Origin: an uncultured Lentisphaeria bacterium
Lineage (GTDB): Bacteria; Verrucomicrobiota; Lentisphaeria; Victivallales; Victivallaceae
DNA: 64,000 nucleotides
Direction of reading: 5' to 3'
Assembly: GCA_949298075.1 (NCBI GenBank)
Contig: CASFVA010000036.1
Span: 1-64,000 of the forward strand
A program made the position numbers and the translations under genes. A model generated the notes under the pieces. It was not told where the DNA came from and made no database searches. It saw only the letters and a program-made list of their open reading frames with translations. Positions 52,969-61,918 of this stretch are shown here, in pieces (position 1 is the stretch's first letter; every line of letters starts with the position of its first letter).

Positions 52969-53567
52969 GCCAGCATGAACTCCTCCGCCATAATCCTCAG
53001 TTCAAGGTCGGTGGCTTCGGGATTGAAAATGCCGATGCCTACACCGACTCCGGCGGCTACTTTGAGATAGTCGCGCTTGTTGTTTTTATCAATGCCGCCA
53101 ACCGCGAAAACCGGGAGCGGGATCACTGATTTCATGATAGCAATGTCGCGGGGATTGCCGCAGGGAAACACTTTCAGCAGATGTGCTCCGGAATCTATGG
53201 CTTCAAACGCTTCAGTAGGAGTGGCAAAACCCGGCATCGATAGCATTCCGGATTCAACCGTGGCGGCGATGACGTCGCGTCTGACATTGGGCGAAATGAC
53301 GAATTCCCCGCCGGCCCGCTTGACCTCGGCTACCGCGGTCGGCGTCAAAACGGTTCCGGCGCCGATATGCACGTCGGTGCCGTGAAAACGCCTGGCCAGC
53401 CGGGCGATGGAATCCGGCGCATCGGGGGTGTTGAGAGGAACTTCCATGAATTTTACGCCGGCTGCCGCCAGTATTTCTCCGACGGCGGCGGACTTTTCGG
53501 GGTGCAGCCCGCGCAGGATGGCGACGACGCCGGCCGCCAGAATGGGTTCGTAAAGTTGATGTGACAT
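52965..53567 (-). CDS. 2-keto-3-deoxy-phosphosugar-acid aldolase (DgoA/KDPG type)
   Basis: The 200-residue class I aldolase matches KDPG/KDPGal aldolases. VAILRGLHPEKSAA leads the fold, and the catalytic Glu is in MEVPLNTPDAPDSI. GAGTVLTPTAV is followed by ISPNVRR, and the Schiff-base Lys lies in HLLKVFPCG. The EVPLNTP wording is closest to DgoA (2-keto-3-deoxy-6-phosphogalactonate aldolase), giving pyruvate and glyceraldehyde 3-phosphate. The ATG at 53567 matches the family start. Longer forms (53600, 53741) lack support. A kinase for the keto-deoxy acid is not adjacent. Confidence 0.85.
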   Translation of the reverse strand: MSHQLYEPILAAGVVAILRGLHPEKSAAVGEILAAAGVKFMEVPLNTPDAPDSIARLARRFHGTDVHIGAGTVLTPTAVAEVKRAGGEFVISPNVRRDVIAATVESGMLSMPGFATPTEAFEAIDSGAHLLKVFPCGNPRDIAIMKSVIPLPVFAVGGIDKNNKRDYLKVAAGVGVGIGIFNPEATDLELRIMAEEFMLA

Positions 53568-53896
53568 GTTCGGGAACGTCCTGTTGTTGGTAATTGACAT
53601 TATCAATATAGCCGCGTCTGATGGTTTAGAAAAATTCCGGAGTGCCAAAAAAATAGCGATTTTCTGCCACCGGCAACCTTTTCCGCAGGCCGGGGAAGCG
53701 GACTTGGATAATTCCGCAAAATAACCGGTAAAAAAACTCATGATATGCCCTTTGCATTGGAAAAATTCCGAAGCGGAAGCTATGTTGAGTTTGGTTTGGT
53801 TCAGGCCGCGGCCGGTCCGGTGCCGGTGATTGGCAGGAGGGGACTTTAAAACGGTGCGGTGAAGTATTATATTATATGCAGAAGAAAGAGGGGATT
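53568..53896. promoter_or_regulatory. Divergent promoter region with an 11-bp direct repeat
   Basis: This gene-free stretch separates the leftward dgoA-like operon from the rightward NahK-like kinase. GAAAAATTCCG occurs at 53629-53639 and again at 53760-53770, a possible pair of regulator sites. TATATT on the minus strand (53610-53605) could be the -10 of the leftward operon, though its -35 is poor. No terminator or RNA gene was seen. Confidence 0.4.
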
Positions 53897-54997
53897 ATGA
53901 CAAAATTAAATCCGGATCAGGTAAGCGGAGCCTTTGACATAGCAGGGCGGGCAACCGGTTTTATGCCGTATGGAACCGGACATATCAATGACACATTTCT
54001 GGTGACTTTTGACACGGGAAAGCGCTACATTTTCCAAAGGGTCAATACCGTGGTGTTCCGCGATCCGGAAACATTGATGCGCAACTTTGTCGCCGTCACC
54101 AATCATATCGGCGCCAAAATCGCCGCCGAACAGCGGAATCATCCGGGGACCCGGCGACGCAGTCTCAAGCCGGCGCGGGCGTATGACGGAGAACCTTTTG
54201 TGCGGGACGAGGCTGGCGGATTCTGGCGCTGTTACGAGTTCATAGACGGAGCCAGAACTTTTGATATTGTCGAAAATCCCGGCCAGGCTTTTGCCGCTGC
54301 TGCCGCATTTGGCGGGTTCCAGCATGATTTGTCCGATCTCAGGACCAGACTGGCCGAAACAATTCCGGATTTTCACAATACTCCGGCCCGACTGGCGGCA
54401 CTGGAGACTGCGGTGCGGCAGGATGTGGCGGGTCGGGTTCGGAACGTCGGCTCGGAACTGGATTTTGTGATGGCCCGCCGGGAGCTTTGCGGCCGCCTGA
54501 TCCGGCTGCAGCAGGCGGGCGAGCTCATTGAACGGACCACCCACAACGACACTAAAATAAACAACGTCCTGATTGACGATGTCTCCGGAACCGGCGTTTG
54601 CGTGATTGATTTGGATACGGTTATGCCGGGATTGCCGCGTTATGATTTCGGTGACATGGTGCGGAGCGCCACCAATCCCATGCCCGAGGATACCCGTGAT
54701 CTGGACCGGGTGGAAATGCGCTCGGACATCTTTGAAGCTCTGTTGCGGGGGTACCTCTCTACTGCGGGGCGTTTTCTCAATTCGGTTGAAAAGTCTCTGC
54801 TGCCGTTTTCAGGAGTGCTCATTACTTTGGAAATCGGTATCCGGTTTCTGACGGATTATGTTTCCGGTGACGTGTATTTCAAGACCTCCCGTCCGGAACA
54901 CAACCTCGACCGGGCCAGGGTGCAGTTCAAGCTGGCGGCCTCGATTGAACGTCATTTGGGCGAAATGGAAAAACTGAATGAGTCCATTGGAGGGTAG
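53897..54997 (+). CDS. NahK-like sugar 1-kinase (aminoglycoside phosphotransferase fold)
   Basis: The 366-residue protein resembles N-acetylhexosamine 1-kinases. YGTGHINDTFLV is the nucleotide loop, THNDTKINNVLID the catalytic loop, and VIDLDTVMPGLPRYDFGDMV the metal-binding block. RSATNPMPEDTRDL follows as in NahK. It would phosphorylate GlcNAc/GalNAc or a related hexose at C1, feeding nucleotide-sugar or catabolic routes. galE (22497-23471) could act in the same route. The ATG at 53897 follows GAGGGG. It lies 11 bp ahead of sbcD, but with no functional link. Confidence 0.82.
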   Translation: MTKLNPDQVSGAFDIAGRATGFMPYGTGHINDTFLVTFDTGKRYIFQRVNTVVFRDPETLMRNFVAVTNHIGAKIAAEQRNHPGTRRRSLKPARAYDGEPFVRDEAGGFWRCYEFIDGARTFDIVENPGQAFAAAAAFGGFQHDLSDLRTRLAETIPDFHNTPARLAALETAVRQDVAGRVRNVGSELDFVMARRELCGRLIRLQQAGELIERTTHNDTKINNVLIDDVSGTGVCVIDLDTVMPGLPRYDFGDMVRSATNPMPEDTRDLDRVEMRSDIFEALLRGYLSTAGRFLNSVEKSLLPFSGVLITLEIGIRFLTDYVSGDVYFKTSRPEHNLDRARVQFKLAASIERHLGEMEKLNESIGG

Positions 54998-55008
54998 CAC
55001 CATATACC

Positions 55009-56283
55009 ATGCTCAGGCTGCTGCACACCTCGGACTGGCATTTGGGCCGGACCCTCTTCGGGCGACGGCGATTTGATGAATACGCCGCATGGCTTGACTG
55101 GCTGCTGGATACAATTTCCGGGAGACGGATCGACGTGCTGGTGGTTTCAGGCGACATTTTTGATTCCGCCACGCCCGGTGCCCGCAGCCAGGAGCTATAT
55201 TACGATTTTCTGAGCCGGCTTGGGGCAACCGGATGCCGTCATGCCGTGATTGTGGGCGGCAACCATGATTCTCCTGCTTTTCTTGACGCTCCCGGGCGGC
55301 TTTTGCGGCATCTCTGCATCCATGTGGTGGGAAGCCGTCCTGAAAACCCCCGGGATATGCTGGTGGAACTGGGTGCGCCGGGGGGCGAACCGGAACTGCT
55401 GGTCGCCGCCATACCTTATCTGCGGGAACGCGATTTGCGCCGGGCGGCGGAGGGCGGGGACGCGGCCGCGCTGACGACGGCCGAGCTGTCCGGAATGAAA
55501 CAGCTCTACGCCGAGCTGGGCCGACTGGCTGAATCCCGGCGCCGGGCACTGGCAATGCCGGAATTGCCGGTGGTCTTCACAGGGCATTTATTTGCTGCCG
55601 GCGGGCGCACTCTTCCGGAAGACGGTGTTCGGGAACTTTATCTGGGCACCTTGCCGCAGGCCGGGGTGGATCTGTTTCCGGAAGTCGCTGATTACGTCGC
55701 GCTTGGCCACCTGCATTTGCCGCAGTTGGTGGCCGGGTGCGAGTGGGTGCGGTACAGTGGATCGCCGCTGGCCGCGGGATTCAGTGACGCCGGTGTGAAA
55801 CGCAGTGTGGTCGAGGTGACCTGGGACCGGGGCACACGCCGTATTGCCGCCATACCGGTTCCGGCCTGGCGGCGCATGATCAGTCTCCGGGCTTCGGAAA
55901 CTGCTCTTGAGGAGACGCTGATCCAACTGGTTGCGGCGGGAGAACCGGTGTGGGTTGAAGTCGAGGTTCCGGCTGAAACGGCAAGCATGACCGGGGTGCT
56001 GACGATGATTGACCGGTGTACAGCCGGAACCCCGGTTGAAGTTCTGGGATGCCGCCGGACGCTTCCTGCCGGGGAGATGACCGATGGCGGGGAATTGATT
56101 GAGGATGGGGCGCAATTGGCTGAGCTCACTCCGGAACAGGTGTTTGAGTGCTGTCTTGAGCACTATCGCGTTCCCGGAGAGGCCCGGGACGGTTTGCGCG
56201 GCACCTATTGTGAGGTGCTGCGGAATGTGCTGGAGATGGACGAGGCGGCCGGCGGCGAAGAACTGGAGCGCCGCATGCCATGA
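55009..56283 (+). CDS. sbcD: Exonuclease subunit SbcD (Mre11-like)
   Basis: The 424-residue metallophosphoesterase has the Mre11 motifs HTSDWHLGR, VSGDIFDSATP, VGGNHDSP, FTGHLF and LGHLHLPQ, with the five His/Asp metal ligands. With SbcC it forms the SbcCD nuclease that cleaves hairpins and processes blocked DNA ends. The ATG follows TTGGAGGG. It overlaps sbcC by 4 bp (ATGA), as usual for this pair. Confidence 0.95.
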   Translation: MLRLLHTSDWHLGRTLFGRRRFDEYAAWLDWLLDTISGRRIDVLVVSGDIFDSATPGARSQELYYDFLSRLGATGCRHAVIVGGNHDSPAFLDAPGRLLRHLCIHVVGSRPENPRDMLVELGAPGGEPELLVAAIPYLRERDLRRAAEGGDAAALTTAELSGMKQLYAELGRLAESRRRALAMPELPVVFTGHLFAAGGRTLPEDGVRELYLGTLPQAGVDLFPEVADYVALGHLHLPQLVAGCEWVRYSGSPLAAGFSDAGVKRSVVEVTWDRGTRRIAAIPVPAWRRMISLRASETALEETLIQLVAAGEPVWVEVEVPAETASMTGVLTMIDRCTAGTPVEVLGCRRTLPAGEMTDGGELIEDGAQLAELTPEQVFECCLEHYRVPGEARDGLRGTYCEVLRNVLEMDEAAGGEELERRMP

Positions 56284-58739
56284 AAATCCTTGCGCTGCGT
56301 CTTAAAAATCTCAATTCGCTCTATGGCGAACACGGAGTTGATTTTACTGCTCCGGAGTTTGAGGCCGATGGTCTGTTTGCCATTACCGGCGCCACCGGTT
56401 CCGGGAAAAGCACTCTGCTTGATGCCATAACGCTGGCCCTGTATGGCAAAACCCCGCGTTTCCCGGGAAAAGGGGGACAGGGGGCTTTGATGTCGCGGCA
56501 TACGCGGGAGGCCTGGGCCGAGGTGGTTTTTGAATCCGGCGGTGCGGTTTACCGCAGCCGTTGGGGATATCGCTTGACCCGGGGCGGCAATCCGGTTGAA
56601 CCGACCCGTGAGTTGTCCGAACATCCTTCCGGCCGGCTGCTGGCAACCCGGGTCAAAGAGCACGCCCGGCTCGTAGAAGAGCTGACGGGGCTGGATTTTC
56701 AACGTTTTTCCCGTACGGTATTGCTGGCGCAGGGGGATTTTGCGGCATTTCTCGCTGCCGGAGGAGATGCCCGGGCTGAGATCCTCGAAGAACTTACCGG
56801 CACCGGCATTTACAGCTTGATTTCAATTCAGACCCATTTGCGCACCCGGTCTGAGGCGGAAAAGCTGGCCGCACTAAAAGCGGAGCTTTCCGCCGTTGAC
56901 ACTTTGGCGCCGGAGCGGCGGCGAGAGCTGGAAATGAAGTTGACAGATGAAAAACGCGCGGTGGCAGCGGAGGACGCCAGGCTGCAGAGAATGGCTTTGG
57001 CAGCCGCGAAAAGAGGGGAATTGGCCAGGTTGCGTGCCGCCAGAGCCGAAATTGAAGTGCGCTTGCCTGACCTGGAACAGCGATTCAATCAGGCCGCGGC
57101 CGCGCTGAGTGACGCGGAGCTCCGCAGTTCTGCGGCATCGGAGGCGCGTCAGCAGGCCGTCGGTCGTCTGGAACAGATGCGCCGGGCAGAACAGCAGATC
57201 GAATCAGCTGCCGCTGCTCTTAAGGCAGCGCAGAGTCGTTCTGCCGGGATTTCCGCCGGACTGGCTGGCGTGCGCCGGGAAATTTCGCATCATCAGGATG
57301 ATCTGAATGTTTTGGAGCGCCGGCGTAAGGAGTTGACAGCCGCCGTCGCCGCAAAAGAAGAAGCGTCGCCGGAATTTGATTGGCGCCAATTGGAAAAGTG
57401 CCGGCTGGAACGGGAGCGGCTGTTCAATGAATTGCTGGAGTTTCAGCGTATTGCTTCGCTCGGTGAACAGCGCTCCGCACTCAGGGAGGGGTCCCCATGT
57501 CCACTGTGCGGAGCTACGGATCACCCTTATGCCCGGGGCGGAGTCCCTGAACCCGGAGACCGCGAAAGGCGGCTGGGAGAATTGGACATCCGGCTGCGGC
57601 TGCTTCAGGAGACGGCCCGGGCGGCGGAGGTGTGTCGGCGTGAGACTGAACGACTCCGAGCGGAACTTGCCTCAGTTGACGGTCGGATTGTTCAGGTGCA
57701 GGGAGCCTGCGGAGCGGCCGTCGCGGTGGAGAGGGAGCGGAGCGGCCAATTGGCGCTGGTCGCCCGGGAGGAGGCCGCCCTCGATGCCGCTTTGACCGCG
57801 TTGCGGAATGATGCCCGGAGACAGTTCGGAAAACTGAATTATGCCGGCGAAACCCGGCGTCTGGAGTCCGAGGTTCGAATCGCCGCCGAAGCCGTTGAGA
57901 TTCAGCGCGCCCGGCGAGAGGCGGCATTGACCGATTTGACCAGTGGTCAGGCTTCGGCGTCTTCGCTCGCGAAGGCTGTCGGCGCGGTCGAGCTGGAACT
58001 TCGGAAACCGCTTTTTGCGGAATTTGTTCCGCTGGAGGATCAGGTTCTGCAGAAGCAGCTGAGCGCGGCGGCGGAACTGCTCAAGCAGCGGCGGGAACAG
58101 ATCGGTGCCACCAAGCGCGTTTTGGATGACGACGATGCCAGGCGGCTTCAGCTTGCTGATTTGGAAGCTCGCATTGCCGTCCGGCAAGCCGAGTTTGCCC
58201 GCTGGGATGCCTTGCGTTCGCTGATCGGTTCGGGAGATGGCAAACTGTTCCGCCGTTTTGTTCAGGGATTGACTTTTGAACAGGTCGTGGCGGGAGCCAA
58301 TCGCAGTTTACGCAAAATGACGGACCGTTACATCCTGAGGCGTTCATCGGCCGATCCGCTCGAATTGGATGTGCTGGACCGATACCAGGGGGATTTGCCC
58401 CGTACCGTGAAAAATCTTTCCGGCGGGGAGTGCTTTCTGGTCAGTTTGGCGCTTGCCCTTGGATTGGCCGGGGTAGCCGGTCAGAAAATCCGGATCGATT
58501 CTCTGTTCCTTGATGAAGGATTCGGCACTTTGGATGATTCCGCATTGGATACGGCGCTTTCCGCTCTGGCGGCTTTGCGCAGTGACGGCAAGCTGATCGG
58601 CATCGTTTCCCATGTCCCGGCCATCCGGGAGCGCATTGCCGCCCAGATCCGGGTGGAATCCGTCGGTGACGGGCGCAGCCGGCTGAGCGGTCCGGGCTGC
58701 TCGTCTTTGGCCGGGGGGCGCAAAGACGGCCGGAGTTGA
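56280..58739 (+). CDS. sbcC: Exonuclease subunit SbcC (Rad50-like), short form
   Basis: The 819-residue SMC-like ATPase has the N-terminal Walker A GATGSGKSTLLDAITLALYG, Q-loop region LAQGDFAAFLAA, a long coiled coil rich in Ala, Glu and Arg, and the zinc hook CPLCG at 407-411. The C-terminal signature is NLSGGECFLVSLALALGLA and Walker B IDSLFLDEGFGTLD. At 819 residues it is clearly shorter than E. coli SbcC (just over 1000), mostly from shorter coiled coils. The hook lies near the middle, as expected. Pairs with sbcD. Confidence 0.95.
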   Translation: MKILALRLKNLNSLYGEHGVDFTAPEFEADGLFAITGATGSGKSTLLDAITLALYGKTPRFPGKGGQGALMSRHTREAWAEVVFESGGAVYRSRWGYRLTRGGNPVEPTRELSEHPSGRLLATRVKEHARLVEELTGLDFQRFSRTVLLAQGDFAAFLAAGGDARAEILEELTGTGIYSLISIQTHLRTRSEAEKLAALKAELSAVDTLAPERRRELEMKLTDEKRAVAAEDARLQRMALAAAKRGELARLRAARAEIEVRLPDLEQRFNQAAAALSDAELRSSAASEARQQAVGRLEQMRRAEQQIESAAAALKAAQSRSAGISAGLAGVRREISHHQDDLNVLERRRKELTAAVAAKEEASPEFDWRQLEKCRLERERLFNELLEFQRIASLGEQRSALREGSPCPLCGATDHPYARGGVPEPGDRERRLGELDIRLRLLQETARAAEVCRRETERLRAELASVDGRIVQVQGACGAAVAVERERSGQLALVAREEAALDAALTALRNDARRQFGKLNYAGETRRLESEVRIAAEAVEIQRARREAALTDLTSGQASASSLAKAVGAVELELRKPLFAEFVPLEDQVLQKQLSAAAELLKQRREQIGATKRVLDDDDARRLQLADLEARIAVRQAEFARWDALRSLIGSGDGKLFRRFVQGLTFEQVVAGANRSLRKMTDRYILRRSSADPLELDVLDRYQGDLPRTVKNLSGGECFLVSLALALGLAGVAGQKIRIDSLFLDEGFGTLDDSALDTALSALAALRSDGKLIGIVSHVPAIRERIAAQIRVESVGDGRSRLSGPGCSSLAGGRKDGRS

Positions 58740-58773
58740 AATCAGACTGGGGCGTAGGGAAGGGGAGTTTGGT

Positions 58774-59415
58774 TCAAAGAGACTGACTCGTTTCAAAAAG
58801 CGTGCGCAAGGCAATAACTTTGATTTTCGCAGCGCTGAGACGATGCATCTGATCAGTAAAAATCTCCGGAGGCGTGTCGACCCAGGGGTGAAGAAAATCC
58901 GGCACTCCATGATAGACCAGAGAGGTCAAGCCGCCGGACAGGGCGATTGCCAGCCCTTGTTCAAAAGCACCGTTGTTGCCGACAACGGAAAAACTGGGAA
59001 AGCGCATGGGATCGTCCCGGCCGAAGACGAAGTCATGTTGCTCTGTGGTCCGCGCCGCAAGGTAACCCCGGGCTTTCAACATATCAGCCGCATATTGGCG
59101 GTATGGTCCGCCGGGGTAGGCAAAAGTGACCGGACGGGAAATTCCGATGGCGGCAAGTTTTTCTTCCAGCCGGATAATTTCAGATTCAGCCGCTTCCGGT
59201 GCAATGTTGTGATTTAGGGTATGGTTGCCGATCTCGAATCCCTGCTCGTCCAGAGATTTCAGCTGAGCGGGAGTCATGAATGCCGATTCCGGCGCATCCG
59301 GAAAAGAACAGATGTAAAACGTTGCTCCGAATCCCAGTTCCAGCAGGAGCGGAGCCACCGCATCGCAGTGATTGGGCACGGCGTCGTCAAAGGTCAGAAC
59401 AATTGTTTTTTGCAT
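58774..59415 (-). CDS. Polysaccharide deacetylase family protein
   Basis: The 213-residue protein has the NodB-type core: TIVLTFDDAVPNHCDAV with the catalytic/metal Asp pair, the metal-binding GNHTLNHNI (H-x3-H-type), and TFAYPGGPYRQYA with the Arg. SLVYHGVPD is the C-terminal His motif. Carbohydrate esterase family 4 members deacetylate chitin, peptidoglycan or xylan. No signal peptide is seen. The ATG at 59415 follows a strong AGGAGGAG, while the upstream start at 59475 lacks one. It follows the two-domain esterase by 73 bp, suggesting joint removal of ester or acetyl groups. Confidence 0.85.
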   Translation of the reverse strand: MQKTIVLTFDDAVPNHCDAVAPLLLELGFGATFYICSFPDAPESAFMTPAQLKSLDEQGFEIGNHTLNHNIAPEAAESEIIRLEEKLAAIGISRPVTFAYPGGPYRQYAADMLKARGYLAARTTEQHDFVFGRDDPMRFPSFSVVGNNGAFEQGLAIALSGGLTSLVYHGVPDFLHPWVDTPPEIFTDQMHRLSAAKIKVIALRTLFETSQSL

Positions 59416-59488
59416 TACGGCAACTCCTCCTGGGACATTGATCCCACCGGCACGGTAAAAAGCTGACAGGATCAAGGCAGTTAATTTT

Positions 59489-61363
59489 TCATGCCGGACT
59501 CATATTGCAGATTCGGGTGAGCAGATCGTCGGTGTCGGTCAACTCCAAAATTCCGAGTGGAATCATTGATTGCGGCAGCGGTGAGAAACGCTTCCGGGTC
59601 AATTCCGCATAAGTCGGCGGCGGAGTTTCAAGCCTGAGCCTCAATTTCCCCGCTGCAAGAAAAGCGGCAAATATGGCCACATAACGTCCGATTCCGGAAG
59701 CCGTCAGGGTCAGATTGCGAATGCCTCTGGATTCCAGCAGGGCGGCCGTGGCCAGTACGTCGTACACTCTTCTGCCGAAATAAGATTCGCCAAGCAGCAT
59801 CCCCAGCGAATCGTAAAAATAATCGGAACGGTACAAGGCGAAAAATGGTGCGTTGTCCTGGTCGCCTCCGGAAGCCATGCTTTCACCCACCCCCCGGTAA
59901 TCAAGCGCGAAATGCAGACAGCCCGGAGCCGGATGCGGCCGCTCCGCCAGCTCCCGGAGACTCTCCTGATGGGGCAGGTAAAGTTCGGCCTGTTCCGCTT
60001 CCGGCAGGTGAAAGAATTCCTGCGTGCTCCAGAGCTGCAGCACGGCCGGAACTTCCGAGTCGCACTCCACCGCAAACCGGCTGACGACTATCAGGTCGCC
60101 GTTGTTGCGCGAACGCAACTGGCGGTAATGGGGAACGGTGATTGCTCCTATGTCGAGTTTCTGACGCAGTGCTTCGCGCAACTCATCCGCAGTGAGCCGG
60201 GGACGCCGCGCCGCAACTTCCGCCAGTTCGTCGCCGATAAGATCATGCATGGTGCGGGTGCCGGGCAGTTTCAGTGTCCGTCCCTCCGGAGTGCAAAGCA
60301 ATTCTGAGGAGGGGCGGGGGGCTGCGGAGGCAGGTTCAGCGCTGTCAGATTTCAAATGAAAAGTCTTGCAGAAAAAGTCGTAGGCCCTTTCCCGCAGCTC
60401 AATGGAATAGCCGTGGCTGCGGGGGCCGATCTCCATCTCCACCCGATTTTCGGCGCCAAGCAGACTGTAAATATGCCTGACTTCTTCATAGGCTTCGCGG
60501 GTGCCGCGAATGTCAAAAAAATCATTTTTCTGCCCCATGATCAATACCGGCCGCGGGGCTGCCGCAATCAGGAAATCCGCCATTTCTCCACCATTGGCGG
60601 CGGCCCCCGGCGGGATTTGTTCCGCATCGGCCGGAAGTTCATTCTCCGTATTGGCCAGCCAGGTGGTGATGTAACATCCGGGAGCAGCGGCGGCCAGGCG
60701 GTCATCGCAGGCGTTCAGCAATGCAGTCATGGTTCCTCCGCCGGAGTTGCCGGTCACGCCAATCCGGTCGGCATCTACTTCCGGAATCTCCAACAGACAG
60801 TCGATGCCGCGGATGGCGTCCCAGAGCCGGTATTCTCCGAAGTGTCGTCCCAGTGGTTTGAGACGACGGTTGAAAGCATTGTGTTCACATACGTTGAAAA
60901 GGCCTTCTTCCGGTTCATATTGACCGCGTTCGCCCTGGCCGAGCGGATCCGGTGTCAATACATAACATCCCTTGGCCGCAAGTGAGGCTGAAACCGCCTG
61001 ATAGTAAGGCGAGGCCTTTGCCTCATTGCTGTGTCCGCAGAGCATCAGTATGCCCGGAGCCTGCTTCTCGCGGGAATGGGGATGGTAGAGCAGGGCGGTG
61101 ACCGGAAAGTCGGGACGACTGAAAAAGATGATTTTTTCAATATCGAAATCCGGTCCGCTGATGATTTCGCCCCGCTGGAGATTCAGAGGAGTTTTTTCCC
61201 GGGGCAGACGGTAGATGTCACGGAGTCTGCTGCGGACCGCGGCAACGTATTTTTCAGCTTTTTCGGGAGTGTCGATCTGTTCAAACAGGGTCCGGCGCCG
61301 GATCCGGTTGGCCCGGAAGGCGGAGACGTAATATTCCTGGACTGCATCGCCGAAGTTACTCAT
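59489..61363 (-). CDS. Two-domain alpha/beta-hydrolase esterase
   Basis: The 624-residue protein contains two alpha/beta hydrolase-like domains. The N-terminal one (about 50-345) has GILMLCGHSNEAKASPYYQA, DPLGQGERGQYEPEEG, the nucleophile elbow GVTGNSGGGTMTAL and a candidate His in GPRSHGYSIE, resembling acetylxylan-type esterases. The C-terminal half (about 390-600) has a second elbow-like ASGIGRYVAIFAAFL and HFALDYRGVGES, but fewer catalytic features. AAAGGAG precedes the ATG at 61363. No signal peptide. The promoter at 61464-61491 drives it and probably the deacetylase. Confidence 0.78.
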   Translation of the reverse strand: MSNFGDAVQEYYVSAFRANRIRRRTLFEQIDTPEKAEKYVAAVRSRLRDIYRLPREKTPLNLQRGEIISGPDFDIEKIIFFSRPDFPVTALLYHPHSREKQAPGILMLCGHSNEAKASPYYQAVSASLAAKGCYVLTPDPLGQGERGQYEPEEGLFNVCEHNAFNRRLKPLGRHFGEYRLWDAIRGIDCLLEIPEVDADRIGVTGNSGGGTMTALLNACDDRLAAAAPGCYITTWLANTENELPADAEQIPPGAAANGGEMADFLIAAAPRPVLIMGQKNDFFDIRGTREAYEEVRHIYSLLGAENRVEMEIGPRSHGYSIELRERAYDFFCKTFHLKSDSAEPASAAPRPSSELLCTPEGRTLKLPGTRTMHDLIGDELAEVAARRPRLTADELREALRQKLDIGAITVPHYRQLRSRNNGDLIVVSRFAVECDSEVPAVLQLWSTQEFFHLPEAEQAELYLPHQESLRELAERPHPAPGCLHFALDYRGVGESMASGGDQDNAPFFALYRSDYFYDSLGMLLGESYFGRRVYDVLATAALLESRGIRNLTLTASGIGRYVAIFAAFLAAGKLRLRLETPPPTYAELTRKRFSPLPQSMIPLGILELTDTDDLLTRICNMSPA

Positions 61364-61463
61364 TGGAACTCCTTTCACTCTGTGGTCCCGATTTTCGTGT
61401 TCTGACGGAGATCGGGACCGTGGCGGATTCCGGCCGGATGGCTGGATTTCAATGATTCAAGTT

Positions 61464-61491
61464 AATATAGACGGTACCTGAGTTATGTCAA
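61464..61491 (-). promoter_or_regulatory. Sigma-70 promoter of the esterase-deacetylase operon
   Basis: On the minus strand TTGACA (61491-61486), 16 bp and TATATT (61469-61464) lie about 100 bp upstream of the esterase start. Confidence 0.7.
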
Positions 61492-61510
61492 ACGTTTTTT
61501 TGCTGATTCA

Positions 61511-61574
61511 CGCAAAAAATTTTTTAAATATTTGCGTAAAAACATTTGACTTTGCGCAGAAAATATCTTATAGT
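61511..61574 (+). promoter_or_regulatory. Promoter of the Lrp/AsnC-type gene with three TTTGCGY half-sites
   Basis: TTGACT (61546-61551), 17 bp, TATAGT (61569-61574) form a strong promoter. ACGCAAA (61511-61517) and TTTGCGT (61531-61537) are an inverted repeat around a 13-base AT-rich centre, and a third TTTGCGC (about 61551-61557) lies inside the promoter spacer, an arrangement suited to autorepression. Confidence 0.6.
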
Positions 61575-61630
61575 TGTAGCGTACCGCAACCGATGGGGTG
61601 AAGCCCCGTCAACAGTTAAGGAGAAGTGCT

Positions 61631-61903
61631 ATGATTACAGGTATCGTGTTGATCAACGTTGAAAGATCCATGATCGGAGACGCCATCGATGGTCTTATGG
61701 CCATCAAGGGCGTCACCGAAGTATATACTGTCGCCGGTGAATATGATCTGGTCGCGGTGATCCGCGTCGCCACCAATTCCGAACTTGCAGATATTATTGC
61801 CACCAGAATGACTCATGATATCCGCGGCATTGTTCATACCAAGACTCTGGTGACGCTCGATTGCAAATCCAAGGTTGATCTTGATAAAGTTTTCCTTTGC
61901 TGA
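61631..61903 (+). CDS. Stand-alone Lrp/AsnC ligand-binding (RAM) domain protein
   Basis: The 90-residue protein consists only of the alpha-beta sandwich domain that binds amino acids in Lrp/AsnC regulators (IKGVTEVYTVAGEYDLVAVI, TMTHDIRGIVHTKTLVTLD-like segment). There is no helix-turn-helix. Such stand-alone domains form oligomers, and some modulate other regulators or enzymes. The ATG at 61631 follows AAGGAG. It is followed after 15 bp by a lipoprotein gene. Confidence 0.88.
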   Translation: MITGIVLINVERSMIGDAIDGLMAIKGVTEVYTVAGEYDLVAVIRVATNSELADIIATRMTHDIRGIVHTKTLVTLDCKSKVDLDKVFLC

Positions 61904-61918
61904 AGTCAGGAAGCGCAA

